This document shows, piece after piece, positions 46,871 to 55,881 of a stretch of DNA of 64,000 bases. A program made the position numbers and the translations under genes. Each line of letters begins with the position of its first letter. Within the stretch, counting starts at the first letter, position 1. Source of the stretch: Paracoccus sp. JM45. Its GTDB lineage: Bacteria; Pseudomonadota; Alphaproteobacteria; Rhodobacterales; Rhodobacteraceae. The DNA is taken from the NCBI RefSeq assembly GCF_003590715.1, contig NZ_QQVY01000002.1, positions 318,781 through 382,780 of the forward strand. The letters run 5' to 3'. The notes below the pieces were generated by a model. The model was not told where the DNA came from. It saw nothing but the letters and a program-made list of their open reading frames with translations, and did no database searches.

Positions 46871-47338
46871 ATGATCAAACTGACACGACGCGCCGTAATG
46901 ATGGCAGCCGCAGCCAGCGGTCTGCCGTCTCTATCCTGGGCTGAAAGCCTTCCTACCATCCATGTCGTTGAGGGCCGCGGCTGCGAATGTTGCAAACAGT
47001 GGACCAATTATCTTCAGGAAATGGGTTTTCAGGTCACGAGTGAAGAGCGGTTTGGCACCTTGTTGATGCAGCACAAGATCGATCTGGGCGTACCGATAGA
47101 ACTGACTTCCTGTCATACCGGCAGCGTTGATGGCTACTTCCTGGAAGGACATGTCCCTGCTGACGATATCCGGCGCCTGCTCCGAGAGCGCCCAGAAGCT
47201 CTCGGTTTGACAGTTCCCGGAATGCCATACGGAAGTCCCGGCATGGGCCCGGAAACAAAGCGCGACGCATACGATGTTCTGCTTGTGCGCCGAGACGGTA
47301 CCAGTGAAGTGTTTACCCGCTATCCTGAAGCAACATAA
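46871..47338 (+). CDS. DUF411 periplasmic metal-binding protein
   Basis: 155 residues with a Tat-like start (TRRAVMMAAAASGLPSLSWA). The thioredoxin-like DUF411 core shows GCECCKQW and a later ELTSCHTGSVDGYFLEGHVP, plus PGMPYGSPGM. DUF411 proteins accompany copper and other metal resistance genes and are thought to bind metal through these Cys, His and Met residues. 42 bp after the M23 gene on the same strand. Confidence 0.88.
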   Translation: MIKLTRRAVMMAAAASGLPSLSWAESLPTIHVVEGRGCECCKQWTNYLQEMGFQVTSEERFGTLLMQHKIDLGVPIELTSCHTGSVDGYFLEGHVPADDIRRLLRERPEALGLTVPGMPYGSPGMGPETKRDAYDVLLVRRDGTSEVFTRYPEAT

Positions 47339-47365
47339 AAAAACATCCGAGCAGGAAACACATCG

Positions 47366-47911
47366 ATGACAAACTTCTCCCGGCGCCATGCCTCGCTAGC
47401 TTTGCTTGCTCTTCTCGCTGCATGTGGAAAATCCGGGCCGTCGACCACCCCGGCACGAGGAGCGATACCTCAGTTCAAACGGTACTCAGGCCCCCCTGTC
47501 ACTCAGGTCGTGGTCAACAAGGCTGAACGACGGATGTTTCTGCTGAACGGGCAGACCGTTCTGAGATCGTATAACTTTGGCCTCGGTAACCAGCCGCTCG
47601 GCCCAAAGCAATTCGAGGGAGACGGAAAAACGCCCGAGGGGCTATACTACATCGACCGTTTCAACCCACGGAGCCGATATCACCTATCGGTGGGCATATC
47701 TTATCCAAATGAACAGGATAAAGCTTATGCGGCTCAATTCGGCCGAAGTGCGGGCAGCGATATCATGTTCCATGGCCGCGGCCCCGAAGGCAATGTCTTC
47801 GCACCGAAGAACCGTGACTGGACTGCGGGTTGTCTGGCGTTGACCGATCAGGAAATCGAAGACGTCTACGCGATGTTGCAGCCCGGTGTGCCAGTGATGC
47901 TCTACCCGTAG
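47366..47911 (+). CDS. L,D-transpeptidase lipoprotein (YkuD family)
   Basis: 181 residues with a lipobox LLAAC near residue 20, so probably anchored to the outer or inner membrane. YkuD domain with QVVVNKAERRMFLLNG and the catalytic FHGRGP...DWTAGCLAL motif (His, then Cys). Such enzymes make 3-3 crosslinks or attach lipoproteins to peptidoglycan. First of three YkuD genes within 2.3 kb. Confidence 0.9.
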   Translation: MTNFSRRHASLALLALLAACGKSGPSTTPARGAIPQFKRYSGPPVTQVVVNKAERRMFLLNGQTVLRSYNFGLGNQPLGPKQFEGDGKTPEGLYYIDRFNPRSRYHLSVGISYPNEQDKAYAAQFGRSAGSDIMFHGRGPEGNVFAPKNRDWTAGCLALTDQEIEDVYAMLQPGVPVMLYP

Positions 47912-47975
47912 CAGGAGACGAACAAGTCAAGGCCGAAACATAAAATTGCAACGCAGCCTATTCCAACGGCGCCCC

Positions 47976-48007
47976 TTGTGCCGACGGCTGAAAAGTCGTC
48001 GGCGCAA
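47976..48007. terminator. Hairpin between convergent L,D-transpeptidase genes
   Basis: TTGTGCCGACG pairs with CGTCGGCGCAA (one G-T type mismatch) around an A-rich loop. It lies between two convergent stops. There is no clear U-tract, so it may act as a weak or rho-assisted terminator. Confidence 0.45.
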
Positions 48008-48021
48008 GTGGTATTTCGCTG

Positions 48022-48660
48022 TCAGAACACCGTGACTTGGGTGCCTATCTCGGCGACCTCGAAGAGTTGGGTGACATGTTCGTTATAAAGCCCATAGCAC
48101 CCGGACGACGATTTCCGCCCGATCTTGCGCGTATCTGCGGTGCCATGCACGAGATAGGCTGGCCAGGACAGATAGAGCCCGTAAGCTCCAAGGGGATTTA
48201 AGGGATCGCCGCCCGCCACCCGCTGCGGAAGATTGGGATCTTTCTCGCGCATGCTGGCCGTTGGTGTCCAGGGCGGGTTCTTCACCTTCCGGACGATTTC
48301 TGCCTGACCCCGTCGCGTCAGATCTTCAGTCATCGGGATCGAGCAGGGAAAGATAAACTGGACACTTTCGTCGGCCGACCAGTAATGCACCGCTCGGGAT
48401 GTGACGTCCGCCAGAATGACACCTTTCCCGATTGTGGGATAGAATTCGCTCCAATGCCGTGCCCGGAATGACGACAGATTGCGCTCCGGCGCACTACTGG
48501 TCGCGGCCGGGACGGGTGCCGGCGTACTTTCATAGATAGGCTGCCCGGTATAGGGATCGAGACCCTGACCAAACGCCGATGTCGCGGGGACAACGACCCC
48601 GGCCGCCGCCAGTCCCCGAAGAAAAGTCCTCCGATCACTGAACGTGGGATGATTGACCAT
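48022..48660 (-). CDS. Tat-exported L,D-transpeptidase (YkuD family)
   Basis: 212 residues from ATG 48,660. Twin-arginine signal SDRRTFLRGLAAAGVVVP. YkuD domain with GKGVILADVTSRAVHYW, VHGTADTRKIGRKSSSGCYGL (catalytic His and Cys in an HGT...SSGC frame). A Pro-rich linker follows the signal. The frame reaches 48,777 but the extra residues are not signal-like. Confidence 0.88.
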   Translation of the reverse strand: MVNHPTFSDRRTFLRGLAAAGVVVPATSAFGQGLDPYTGQPIYESTPAPVPAATSSAPERNLSSFRARHWSEFYPTIGKGVILADVTSRAVHYWSADESVQFIFPCSIPMTEDLTRRGQAEIVRKVKNPPWTPTASMREKDPNLPQRVAGGDPLNPLGAYGLYLSWPAYLVHGTADTRKIGRKSSSGCYGLYNEHVTQLFEVAEIGTQVTVF

Positions 48661-49010
48661 TTCCGCCTCTCGTGTTCGCCCTTGGCATCTCTGATCAGAC
48701 AATAGCCAACCACCGGACACCAACCTAGCCCAAGTGGGCGATAATTTGCGCCGACGTGAGATGTTCGCAACACGCACGACAATATGATCGTTTGGCCTGA
48801 CTGATAATCTAAAATGATCAGACTTTCGTCACGATCGAGACCTACCGGGTGAGGCAAATCAGGGGCAATTAGATCATCAGAACCTTCCGACGCCAAAAAT
48901 CAGCCGTTAGCACAAGCGAACTTGATCTTGGGGCTTTATTTTTTGTGTTGGGCCGGTTGCATCAAAGCACATGCTGTAACGATGTAAAACGCAGTATAGG
49001 AGCACACAAC
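48661..49010. other. Divergent promoter region of two L,D-transpeptidase genes
   Basis: 350 bp between divergent starts. No gene seen. Several near-palindromic patches (tgatcgtttggcctgactgat region near 48,784) could be regulatory, but none resembles the metal-regulator boxes found elsewhere in the island. Confidence 0.4.
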
Positions 49011-49676
49011 ATGTTGACACGGCGACACTTTATTCAAACCACCACTGCGCTGTTTTCAGCGTCCGTTTCCAGCCCACTGTTTGCGGAATCATGGCCGACT
49101 GTTAGTCAGAAGGCAGTATGGGACGCACAGGTTACCCCTCCCGGCTATAATGCAGCAACGTCTAACCCGTGGGGCTTGCACCCGCGTTTCTTACCGCAAA
49201 GAGTGCAGGCCAACGAGGGCCTGGTGCCGGGTGATATCCATGTAGATGCTGTGGCAAAGTATCTTTACCACATCGAAGCAGGCGGAACCGCGATGCGGTA
49301 CGGCGTGGCCATCGGCAGGGGCGATCTGTATGAGCCTGGAGTTTATACGATTAAGCGAAAGGTCGAATGGCCACATTGGACACCCACGCAAAGCATGATT
49401 GCCCGAGAGCCAGAGATTTACGCTCAATTTGAAGGTGGGGTGGAACCCGGCCCTGAAAATGCACTCGGCTCACGAGCTCTTTACCTCTATGTCGGCGAAA
49501 GAGATACCTACTTGCGCATCCACGGAACCCCGTTTCCCAGAAGCATTGGCACAAGTGCCAGTTCTGGTTGCGTCCGGATGGTCATGGCGCACATTAACGA
49601 TCTCTATTCGAATGTCGAAATCAACTCTACCGCATTTCTTTATTCGGCTGCGGAGAGCGTAGCGACACGGAGCTAG
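49011..49676 (+). CDS. Tat-exported L,D-transpeptidase (YkuD family)
   Basis: 221 residues from ATG 49,011, with AGGAG 10 bp upstream. Signal LTRRHFIQTTTALFSASVSS is twin-arginine type. YkuD core with LYHIEAGGTAMRYGVAIG, WPHWTPTQSM and RIHGTPFPRSIGTSASSGCVRM, catalytic His and Cys intact. It closely resembles the copy at 48,660 in layout but differs in sequence, so an older paralogue. Confidence 0.9.
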   Translation: MLTRRHFIQTTTALFSASVSSPLFAESWPTVSQKAVWDAQVTPPGYNAATSNPWGLHPRFLPQRVQANEGLVPGDIHVDAVAKYLYHIEAGGTAMRYGVAIGRGDLYEPGVYTIKRKVEWPHWTPTQSMIAREPEIYAQFEGGVEPGPENALGSRALYLYVGERDTYLRIHGTPFPRSIGTSASSGCVRMVMAHINDLYSNVEINSTAFLYSAAESVATRS

Positions 49677-49716
49677 AGTAGCCTCGGTTGTGAAATCCGA
49701 CCCCGGCACAACTCGA

Positions 49717-49995
49717 TCAGGTTGAACCCTGCGATTGCATGCAAATCGGACGACCCTCAGCTGTAGTCAGCGGAAGCAGGGTTGTTTCGACCTGCCCGCG
49801 ATGTTCGTACCAATAGCAGTTATCATCCGGGAGAAGCCGCGCCGTGGCAACGTCCTGCCCCGGCGCGACGAGAGCTATGAGGGTTGGCGGAAGATTTTGG
49901 ATATCGGTTTCCGGCGCTGCTGTCCGGGCTGTCATGTTTCCACAACCGGCGGTGATCAAGACAGCTGCCAAGACCATGAAGGATCTATTGTTCAT
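49717..49995 (-). CDS. Small lipoprotein
   Basis: 92 residues from ATG 49,995, with GAGGA upstream. Lipobox ITAGC directs lipidation at Cys18 or so. The mature part includes DDNCYWYEHRGQVETTLLP and GRPICM, two Cys that could pair. Unknown function, convergent with the third L,D-transpeptidase. Longer in-frame extensions upstream are not credible. Confidence 0.7.
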   Translation of the reverse strand: MNNRSFMVLAAVLITAGCGNMTARTAAPETDIQNLPPTLIALVAPGQDVATARLLPDDNCYWYEHRGQVETTLLPLTTAEGRPICMQSQGST

Positions 49996-50357
49996 TTCTG
50001 TGTCCTCGTGCGCGTTCGCCTTGTGAGCATATCTTTCGCATTCAACATCGCTGCGCACAAGCTCGCCGGGTAGGCTCCTGGAACCCATCGTCTTGATCAC
50101 GCGACAAGGATTGCGCACCAATTGGGCGGGGAAGATCTCATAGGCGCGCTGCACGACGCGCGCAGCCTTTGCGGCTCCCGCCGCAGGGGATGAGAATGTT
50201 CGGGTCTGGGACCTGAGCTTCCAAGAGTTGCCCTTTGGATGAGTACTGCTCACTGGTGCGTCTTCACAAACAGGGAATTTATTAAATCAAATATCTCAAT
50301 TTGTTGTTATATTTCTGTCTGTCCCCGGAAACGTCCGTAGACCCCACCCTGGAAGCG
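49996..50357. other. Spacer up to the IS30-type element, nothing identified
   Basis: 362 bp. It should contain the promoter of the small lipoprotein. No gene recognised; the last 80 bp is AT-rich and leads into the IS end. Confidence 0.4.
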
Positions 50358-51460
50358 CTAGCCCAAATGCGACAATGGTTGCCGGGAGAGTTTCTCCCGT
50401 CTGTAGCCGCGTCCGGGTATGTTAGCCTTGAACACCTCGGCAGGCGTTCGGAAGCCGAGGCACTTGCGCGGCGTAGCATTGAGGCCCGCGCAGAGCTGAC
50501 GGAGCTCCTCCTGGGAAAGCGTGTTCGGATCGGTGTCGCGGCAGAGCCATCGTCTGAGACGCTTGTTGGCGTTCTCGACGGCGCCTTTCTGCCACGGTGA
50601 CTGCGCCTCGCAGAACCAGGTTTGGGCGCCCACCTCCGCCTGCAGATGCGGCCAATCGATGAACTCGGAACCACGGTCAAAGGTGATCGATCGGCAGGCA
50701 TGCCGGGGCAGGGGCGTCAATGCTTGGGCGATCTGCGCCATGATCGGCTTGGTGCGCTTTTCGGTGTTCTTCAACGCGACCAGGAAGCGACTTGTGCGCT
50801 CGATCATGGTGGTGACATTGGCCGGCCCGTACTTCTGCCGGAACAGCACCAGGTCAGCCTCCCAGTGACCGAACTGCTTGCGATGCGCGATGATGTCCGG
50901 GCGGAACAAGATGCTGAGTTCAGGCGCAAATCTCGGTGGCGGGCGCTTGCGAAGCCGGTAGCCCCGACGGCGCCGGCGGCCAGAGGGCAGGTGGCGCCAC
51001 AGCTCACCTCGACGACCGTCCTCGGAATAGATGTGCTGATAGATCGTCTCTTGGCAGACCCGGCGCGGGGCACTCTCATATCGCATCCGGCCGGCAATCT
51101 GCTCGGGGGTCCAGCCGGACCTCAGGCAGCGCTCGACTTGGTCACGGAGCCCGGGATCACGCACCAGCTTGCGCTGCCGGGTCCGTCGTCCATCCGAATA
51201 GCTTTGCGCTACGACGCACCAATAGCCGCTGAGCTTCGGGATCTCGCCGTCATGGAAGTGATTGCGCCGCAGCTCGCGGAAGATCGTCGAGCGGTGCCGG
51301 CCAAGCCTGCGCGCCATCTCGTCAGGGCTCAGCTTCATCTGCCGCCAGCGCTCGATCTTGCGGCGCTCGGAAAGGGAAAGGTGAGAGAACCGAACCTTCA
51401 TTCTATGATCCTTTCATGGCTCAACCCATTGTTGAGCACAGAAAGTCGCATTTCAGGATA
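50355..51460. mobile_element. IS30-family insertion sequence (approximate limits)
   Basis: Around the transposase, AAATGCGAC at 50,365-50,373 is mirrored by GTCGCATTT at 51,445-51,453, which should be part of the terminal inverted repeats. The exact termini and target duplication could not be fixed by eye. Confidence 0.7.
50358..51401 (-). CDS. IS30-family transposase
   Basis: 347 residues. N-terminal HTH (SLSERRKIERWRQMKLSPDEMARRLG) and a DDE core: HWEADLVLF, SITFDRGSEF and QKGAVENANKRLRRWL, the last with the IS30-specific K-x-x-x-E context. Complete and probably active. The stop codon lies within the left inverted-repeat region of the element. Confidence 0.93.
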   Translation of the reverse strand: MKVRFSHLSLSERRKIERWRQMKLSPDEMARRLGRHRSTIFRELRRNHFHDGEIPKLSGYWCVVAQSYSDGRRTRQRKLVRDPGLRDQVERCLRSGWTPEQIAGRMRYESAPRRVCQETIYQHIYSEDGRRGELWRHLPSGRRRRRGYRLRKRPPPRFAPELSILFRPDIIAHRKQFGHWEADLVLFRQKYGPANVTTMIERTSRFLVALKNTEKRTKPIMAQIAQALTPLPRHACRSITFDRGSEFIDWPHLQAEVGAQTWFCEAQSPWQKGAVENANKRLRRWLCRDTDPNTLSQEELRQLCAGLNATPRKCLGFRTPAEVFKANIPGRGYRREKLSRQPLSHLG

Positions 51461-51547
51461 GCGCGTCCCCCCTCTAGTTCATACACTCCAATAAGCTATG
51501 TTATGTAACGCTGTGCAATTTTTTGGTCATTGTCATCGCTTCGCCGC

Positions 51548-52600
51548 GGCGTTGTTGCGCAACTCCGACGATGAAGGATTCACTTCGTGAATCCATACCG
51601 TTAGAGGCGCCTGATGAGCAAACCATCACCCGCCCGCTACCGCACCACGAACTGGTCCAGCTACAACGCATCGCTGCGGAAGCGGGGGGCCCTGCTGATC
51701 TGGGTCGACAAGGACATGACCTGGCGCGCGCCGCGTGGCGGTCGGCCCGGGCGCCCGCCTACATTTTCCGATGCGGCCGTGCAGTTCTGCCTGTCGATTA
51801 AGGTGCTGTTCAAGCTGCCGTTGCGCCAGACCGCAGGGATGGTGGCCAGCCTGCTGAAACTGGCGGGGCTGGACTGGCCGGTGCCCGACTTTTCCACCCT
51901 GTGCCGCAGGCAGAAGACGCTGGCCGTGCAGATCCCCTATCGCCGCTCCGACGGGCCGCTGAACCTGTTGGTGGACAGCACCGGGATCAAGTTCCTCGGC
52001 GATGGCGAATGGCAGGCCCGCAAGCATGGGGTGCAGGGGCGGCGCCAATGGCGCAAGGTGCATCTGGCCATGGACCCGGCCACATCCGACATCCGCGCCG
52101 TGGAATTCACCACAAGCCGTGACGGCGACAGCCCTGTGCTGCCGGACCTGCTGGGACAGATCCCGACGGACGAGCAGATCGGCACGGTGACCGCCGATGG
52201 CGCCTATGACACGCGCCGCTGCCACACCGCCATCCTCGCGCGAGCGGCCAACCCAATCATTCCGATCCGCAAGAACGGGCGGCTGTGGAAAGACGATTGC
52301 CCGGCCGCGCGCGCCCGAAACGAAACACTGCGCGCAACCCGACATTATGGCAGGGCGTTCTGGAAGCGCTGGACCGGATACCACGCCCGCAGCCGCATCG
52401 AGGCGAGGATGCGCTGCCTAAAGGCCTTCGGTGAGCGCATCATGGCCAGAGATCCCGACCGCCAGACCGCCGAAATACACATCCGCATAGCCCTCATGAA
52501 CCGCTTCAACACCCTCGGCACCGCCGAGATCGTTCGCGTGGCCTAACGTCATAGGGGTAAGGGGCAGTCACGTCTCAGGCACGAGTTGCGCAACAACGCC
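51548..52600. mobile_element. IS5-family insertion sequence
   Basis: 1,053 bp bounded by perfect 18-bp inverted repeats GGCGTTGTTGCGCAACTC (51,548-51,565) and its complement (52,583-52,600). No direct repeat flanks it, which suggests that it was left by a deletion or recombination event rather than by a simple insertion. Confidence 0.88.
51614..52546 (+). CDS. IS5-family transposase
   Basis: 310 residues with DDE residues in LNLLVDSTGIKF, GTVTADGAYDTR and the C-terminal YHARSRIEARMRCLK region, as in the IS903/IS1248-type branch of IS5. The sequence is uninterrupted. An N-terminal basic HTH-like part (RGGRPGRPPTFSD) precedes the catalytic core. Confidence 0.93.
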   Translation: MSKPSPARYRTTNWSSYNASLRKRGALLIWVDKDMTWRAPRGGRPGRPPTFSDAAVQFCLSIKVLFKLPLRQTAGMVASLLKLAGLDWPVPDFSTLCRRQKTLAVQIPYRRSDGPLNLLVDSTGIKFLGDGEWQARKHGVQGRRQWRKVHLAMDPATSDIRAVEFTTSRDGDSPVLPDLLGQIPTDEQIGTVTADGAYDTRRCHTAILARAANPIIPIRKNGRLWKDDCPAARARNETLRATRHYGRAFWKRWTGYHARSRIEARMRCLKAFGERIMARDPDRQTAEIHIRIALMNRFNTLGTAEIVRVA

Positions 52601-52611
52601 TATTCGAATAG

Positions 52612-52740
52612 CTGTTTTTCATGAACAGCTTGGGGATTGCCACAGTTTTGACGCTGATCGCGACACCCGCCATGTTGATGTTTGGCGAAAAGAAGGGGCG
52701 GCGCGATAAGCCCGCAACAGCTGCTGTGCCTGCCAAATGA
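52612..52740 (+). pseudogene. C-terminal remnant of an RND efflux permease
   Basis: Immediately after the IS5 right end, the frame reads LFFMNSLGIATVLTLIATPA then MLMFGEKKGRRDKP and stops at 52,738-52,740. The last-helix pattern (gl-x-AT-x-LTL-x3-PA) followed by a short basic tail is typical of AcrB/HAE-type pumps, of which only about 42 residues are left. The rest was lost at the IS boundary. It could be another multi-pass transporter. Confidence 0.5.
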
Positions 52741-52790
52741 GGAAAAACACGTTTTCAGACAACCGCCCTATGCCCGCCAAAGGAAGCATC

Positions 52791-53531
52791 ATGACAGAGA
52801 CGAAACAAAAAACAGCCATTGTAACCGGCGCATCGCGCGGAATAGGCGCAGCGATCGCGGCGAGGCTTGCCCGCGATAGCTTTAACGTGGTCGTCAACTA
52901 TTCTGGGAGCGAAATGGCGGCCTTGGAAGTGGTGGCAAAAATCGAAGCTGCTGGAGGGCGTGCGATGGCAATCAAAGCAGATGTCTCTGACGTATCGGCT
53001 GTGAAACATCTATTTGACAGCGCCGAGACAACATTTGGCGGCATAGACGTTTTGGTGAACAATGCAGGCATCATGAAGCTGGCAAAGATCGTCGATAGCG
53101 ACGACGATCTTTTCGACAGTCAGGTCGCTATAAACCTTAAAGGCACGTTCAACACCATGCGCGAGGCCGCCACGCGCCTGCGTGACGGCGGCAGCATCGT
53201 GAACCTGTCCACCTCGGTCGTCGGGCTCAAGCTGGAGACATACAGTGTCTATGCGGGCATCAAAGCCGCGATTGAGACGATGACCGGCATCATGGCCAAA
53301 GAGATGCGAGGCCGCACTATCACCGTGAACTCCGTCGCCCCCGGCCCGACCTCTACCGAGCTATTTCTGGACGGAAAGTCCGATGAGTTTATCAATAAAC
53401 TGAAGATGATGTCGCCGATGGAGCGCCTTGCCACACCAGAAGATATCGCCAACGCTGTGGCGTTCCTTGCTGGTCCAGATGGCACTTGGATCAACGGTCA
53501 AACCTTACGTGCCAACGGTGGTCTGGTCTGA
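52791..53531 (+). CDS. SDR-family oxidoreductase
   Basis: 246 residues from ATG 52,791 (AAGGAAG upstream). Classical short-chain dehydrogenase: cofactor motif TGASRGIGAA, NNAG, catalytic Ser in NLSTSV and YAGIK as Y-x3-K. NADP preference is suggested by the Arg after the Gly motif. It sits 50 bp after the RND remnant, as in efflux/SDR gene pairs, and ends before a strong palindromic terminator. Confidence 0.92.
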   Translation: MTETKQKTAIVTGASRGIGAAIAARLARDSFNVVVNYSGSEMAALEVVAKIEAAGGRAMAIKADVSDVSAVKHLFDSAETTFGGIDVLVNNAGIMKLAKIVDSDDDLFDSQVAINLKGTFNTMREAATRLRDGGSIVNLSTSVVGLKLETYSVYAGIKAAIETMTGIMAKEMRGRTITVNSVAPGPTSTELFLDGKSDEFINKLKMMSPMERLATPEDIANAVAFLAGPDGTWINGQTLRANGGLV

Positions 53532-53575
53532 GCTAGCTCAGTGAAAGGGAAACCAGCCAAGAGCAGCCGAATAAT

Positions 53576-53600
53576 AAAAGAAGGGGGCCCCCTTCTTTTT
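53576..53600. terminator. Palindromic terminator between SDR and tniQ
   Basis: AAAAGAAGGGGG directly followed by CCCCCTTCTTTTT: a long GC-rich stem with A-run and T-run on either side. It can terminate the SDR transcript and, from the other side, the tns operon. Confidence 0.85.
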
Positions 53601-53793
53601 AGGTTTCAGCCGTCAGGCGCTATGCCTGCTTTTAACAAGACGGCATGCTCGTCGTTTTTCCGCATCAATGACTGGCGTTGCGGATGCTTTTTAGAAATTC
53701 GCGCCCGCAGCGAAGGTCTGCAATCCGCCCTTTCTACAAGATGCAGTCAAAAACTTGGAACGTCTTGATCGGTCACATGAACCAGTGAACCGG

Positions 53794-55881
53794 TCACGGC
53801 AAATTCGTCTTCTTCCGCTTTTCAATGGTCGTTAGGTCATGGCGCTTCCAAATTACCCTGACGCACTGGCTTGAAATATTAATACCTTCGTTCCGGAGTT
53901 CTTGAGACAAGCGGGCCTGCCCCAGAGCGGGTCGCGAACGGGATCTTTTCAGAATGGCAACTTCAGCTAAAGCTTTTTCTTCTGGCAGCAGCTTGGACCA
54001 TGTTTGTCCAGATTTAGGCCTTGGCTTAACTGGCAGAAGGTAAATCTGAGGCTTCTGAACATCAGCTCGACGATAGAATTTGCTGAGGCTCTTTTTATCA
54101 ATGTATGGTGTAATCCCTCGGTTCTTTAACCTGTTGTAGATTACGCCAGGTACTATTCCCGTTCCACGGGATATGTGGGCAAGCGTAATATATTTTTTTT
54201 GGAAAGCGACCATAGATTTCCAAGTGATCATTTCGATCATATAGCGGCTATCAGAATTGAAAGCTCTGACTGACGAAAGATAATCATTTTCCAGCAGCCA
54301 GTTGAGCGTCGTGTTGGAGACTCCGAGATGCAGGAAAGCAGCAATCCGGGGTAGCCCTGGGTTCTCGGTTTTTGGCAGAGCAGCGCGAAGCTCGGAAACA
54401 GAGATAACCAGATGATCCAGCCGATATTTGCCGTTCAGCAATCCTTTCGGCTTGATTTTCCCCTTTAAAATGATCTCAACGATCTCTGCCAGGTTGCTGT
54501 TTACTCGAACAGGAACCTTTGAGATCTGGCCCCAGTCATTATTTTGCAGAGGTGAACGAAGCGTAGGAAGGTTGCCGCAAAGTGCTTCTTTGAAGGCATC
54601 GACGTCGTCGACCAAGTAATCGCAATACTTCCTTTTCTTATGACTCTGGTCTGTTCGCGGGAGCAAAAGGCGCGCAGCAGCGAGTTTTCGAAACGATTCG
54701 ACTGTAATACCCAACTGTTTGGCTGTCTCGGCTTCAAACAGCAGACTGTCTTTTTGACGTCGCAGCCCTTCGACAACTTCTACAGTCAAGGGGCCAGACA
54801 GTATCACCTGACCAGCCGCGCCTTGTGTTGCTAACCCATGCGCGACGAGCATGTCCTTGAAAAATTCAAGGCGCTTCTTGACTCGGATGCACGCGGAATT
54901 CAACGAATGCAGTTTTCGTTCAGGCAGCACCTTTCCCAATACGACAGATCCGCTTTTGAACGGGAAACACTCGATAAAGTACTCCCTTACTACCTCTGTG
55001 ATCGGCACAGTATTCGTGCTTAGGATTTTTCTTGAGTTGGCAAGAAATCTTTGGAACTCTCCAAACTGTGGATGTGGCTGATTGCCAACCATTTCAGGGT
55101 CACTTCGACGCAATTCCTCCAGTGTGTTGATCAAGTGTGCGGGGCCTTCAGCCAAAATAATGAAACCAACTTCAGCTGCCTGTCTTCGCTGCTCATTTGT
55201 CAGGGTAAGAAACCGGCGTTGCTTACCATGCTTAATAAGGCTTCCAAGGAGCTCAGCCGCTTTGCATAAAGTCGAAATTTCAATCTGGTCTACCCAGTCG
55301 TCGCTCATGAGACGATAGAGCCGATGGGAGAGATAGGCTTCCATACTGGTCGCAGGATAGGCCTCGCTGCTACTCGCCGGATGGGTTATTTTATCCCAAT
55401 CAGCGACGATTCTTGCAGTGACATCGCGATAGTTCACCGGTTCATTCTTCTGGGGCAAGGTAATGAGCCGAACCGCATGCCGGTCACAGGCTGCTACATG
55501 TCTAAGTTGCCAATGTAACTGGTGTGTCGGGTGCCATTTCGGGTCCTGACCCGCATGATCTTCCTTGAGGCAACAAGGACAGACATATAGGTTTGTACGT
55601 GTTAGAGCTTGTCGATGCAGCACTTGCTTGCCGACAAAAAACTCTTTCGAACTCACTACCTTGATCGTCGTGAATTCGAAGGTTTCCGAGCCAAGACCTG
55701 CCAATTCACGCAATTGGTTTAAAGAGATATCATCGCCGCGAGCCAGCGCATCAAGATCAATACCGAGATCTTCTGCAAACTGGCAAACAGACCCTGCAAG
55801 ATTGCGCCGGGCTAGTCGCGAAAAATACGCTACTGGGTATTCACGGGCGGAGAGTGGCAGGGTTAATGCAAGGCGGGTCAT
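53794..55881 (-). CDS. tniQ: TnsD/TniQ-family target-selection protein
   Basis: 695 residues, long for TniQ and close to TnsD. Residues 1-140 form the TniQ domain with its zinc finger: CPCC (Cys101, Cys104) and ACDRH (Cys132, His135), after YFSRLARRN. The remainder carries several HTH-like segments (AAFLHLGVSNTTLNWLL, LAHISRGTGIVPGVIYNRL, ARLSQELRNEGINISSQCV), expected for sequence-specific binding. TnsD-type proteins bind a fixed chromosomal site and recruit TnsC. With tRNA-Pro 10 bp from one terminus, that tRNA gene is the likely target. Overlaps tnsC by 4 bp. Confidence 0.88.
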   Translation of the reverse strand: MTRLALTLPLSAREYPVAYFSRLARRNLAGSVCQFAEDLGIDLDALARGDDISLNQLRELAGLGSETFEFTTIKVVSSKEFFVGKQVLHRQALTRTNLYVCPCCLKEDHAGQDPKWHPTHQLHWQLRHVAACDRHAVRLITLPQKNEPVNYRDVTARIVADWDKITHPASSSEAYPATSMEAYLSHRLYRLMSDDWVDQIEISTLCKAAELLGSLIKHGKQRRFLTLTNEQRRQAAEVGFIILAEGPAHLINTLEELRRSDPEMVGNQPHPQFGEFQRFLANSRKILSTNTVPITEVVREYFIECFPFKSGSVVLGKVLPERKLHSLNSACIRVKKRLEFFKDMLVAHGLATQGAAGQVILSGPLTVEVVEGLRRQKDSLLFEAETAKQLGITVESFRKLAAARLLLPRTDQSHKKRKYCDYLVDDVDAFKEALCGNLPTLRSPLQNNDWGQISKVPVRVNSNLAEIVEIILKGKIKPKGLLNGKYRLDHLVISVSELRAALPKTENPGLPRIAAFLHLGVSNTTLNWLLENDYLSSVRAFNSDSRYMIEMITWKSMVAFQKKYITLAHISRGTGIVPGVIYNRLKNRGITPYIDKKSLSKFYRRADVQKPQIYLLPVKPRPKSGQTWSKLLPEEKALAEVAILKRSRSRPALGQARLSQELRNEGINISSQCVRVIWKRHDLTTIEKRKKTNLP

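Noticed and set aside
50282..50701. A minus-strand frame of 139 codons beside the IS30 transposase
   Set aside because: It is an alternative frame of the transposase 3' half and carries no conserved motif.
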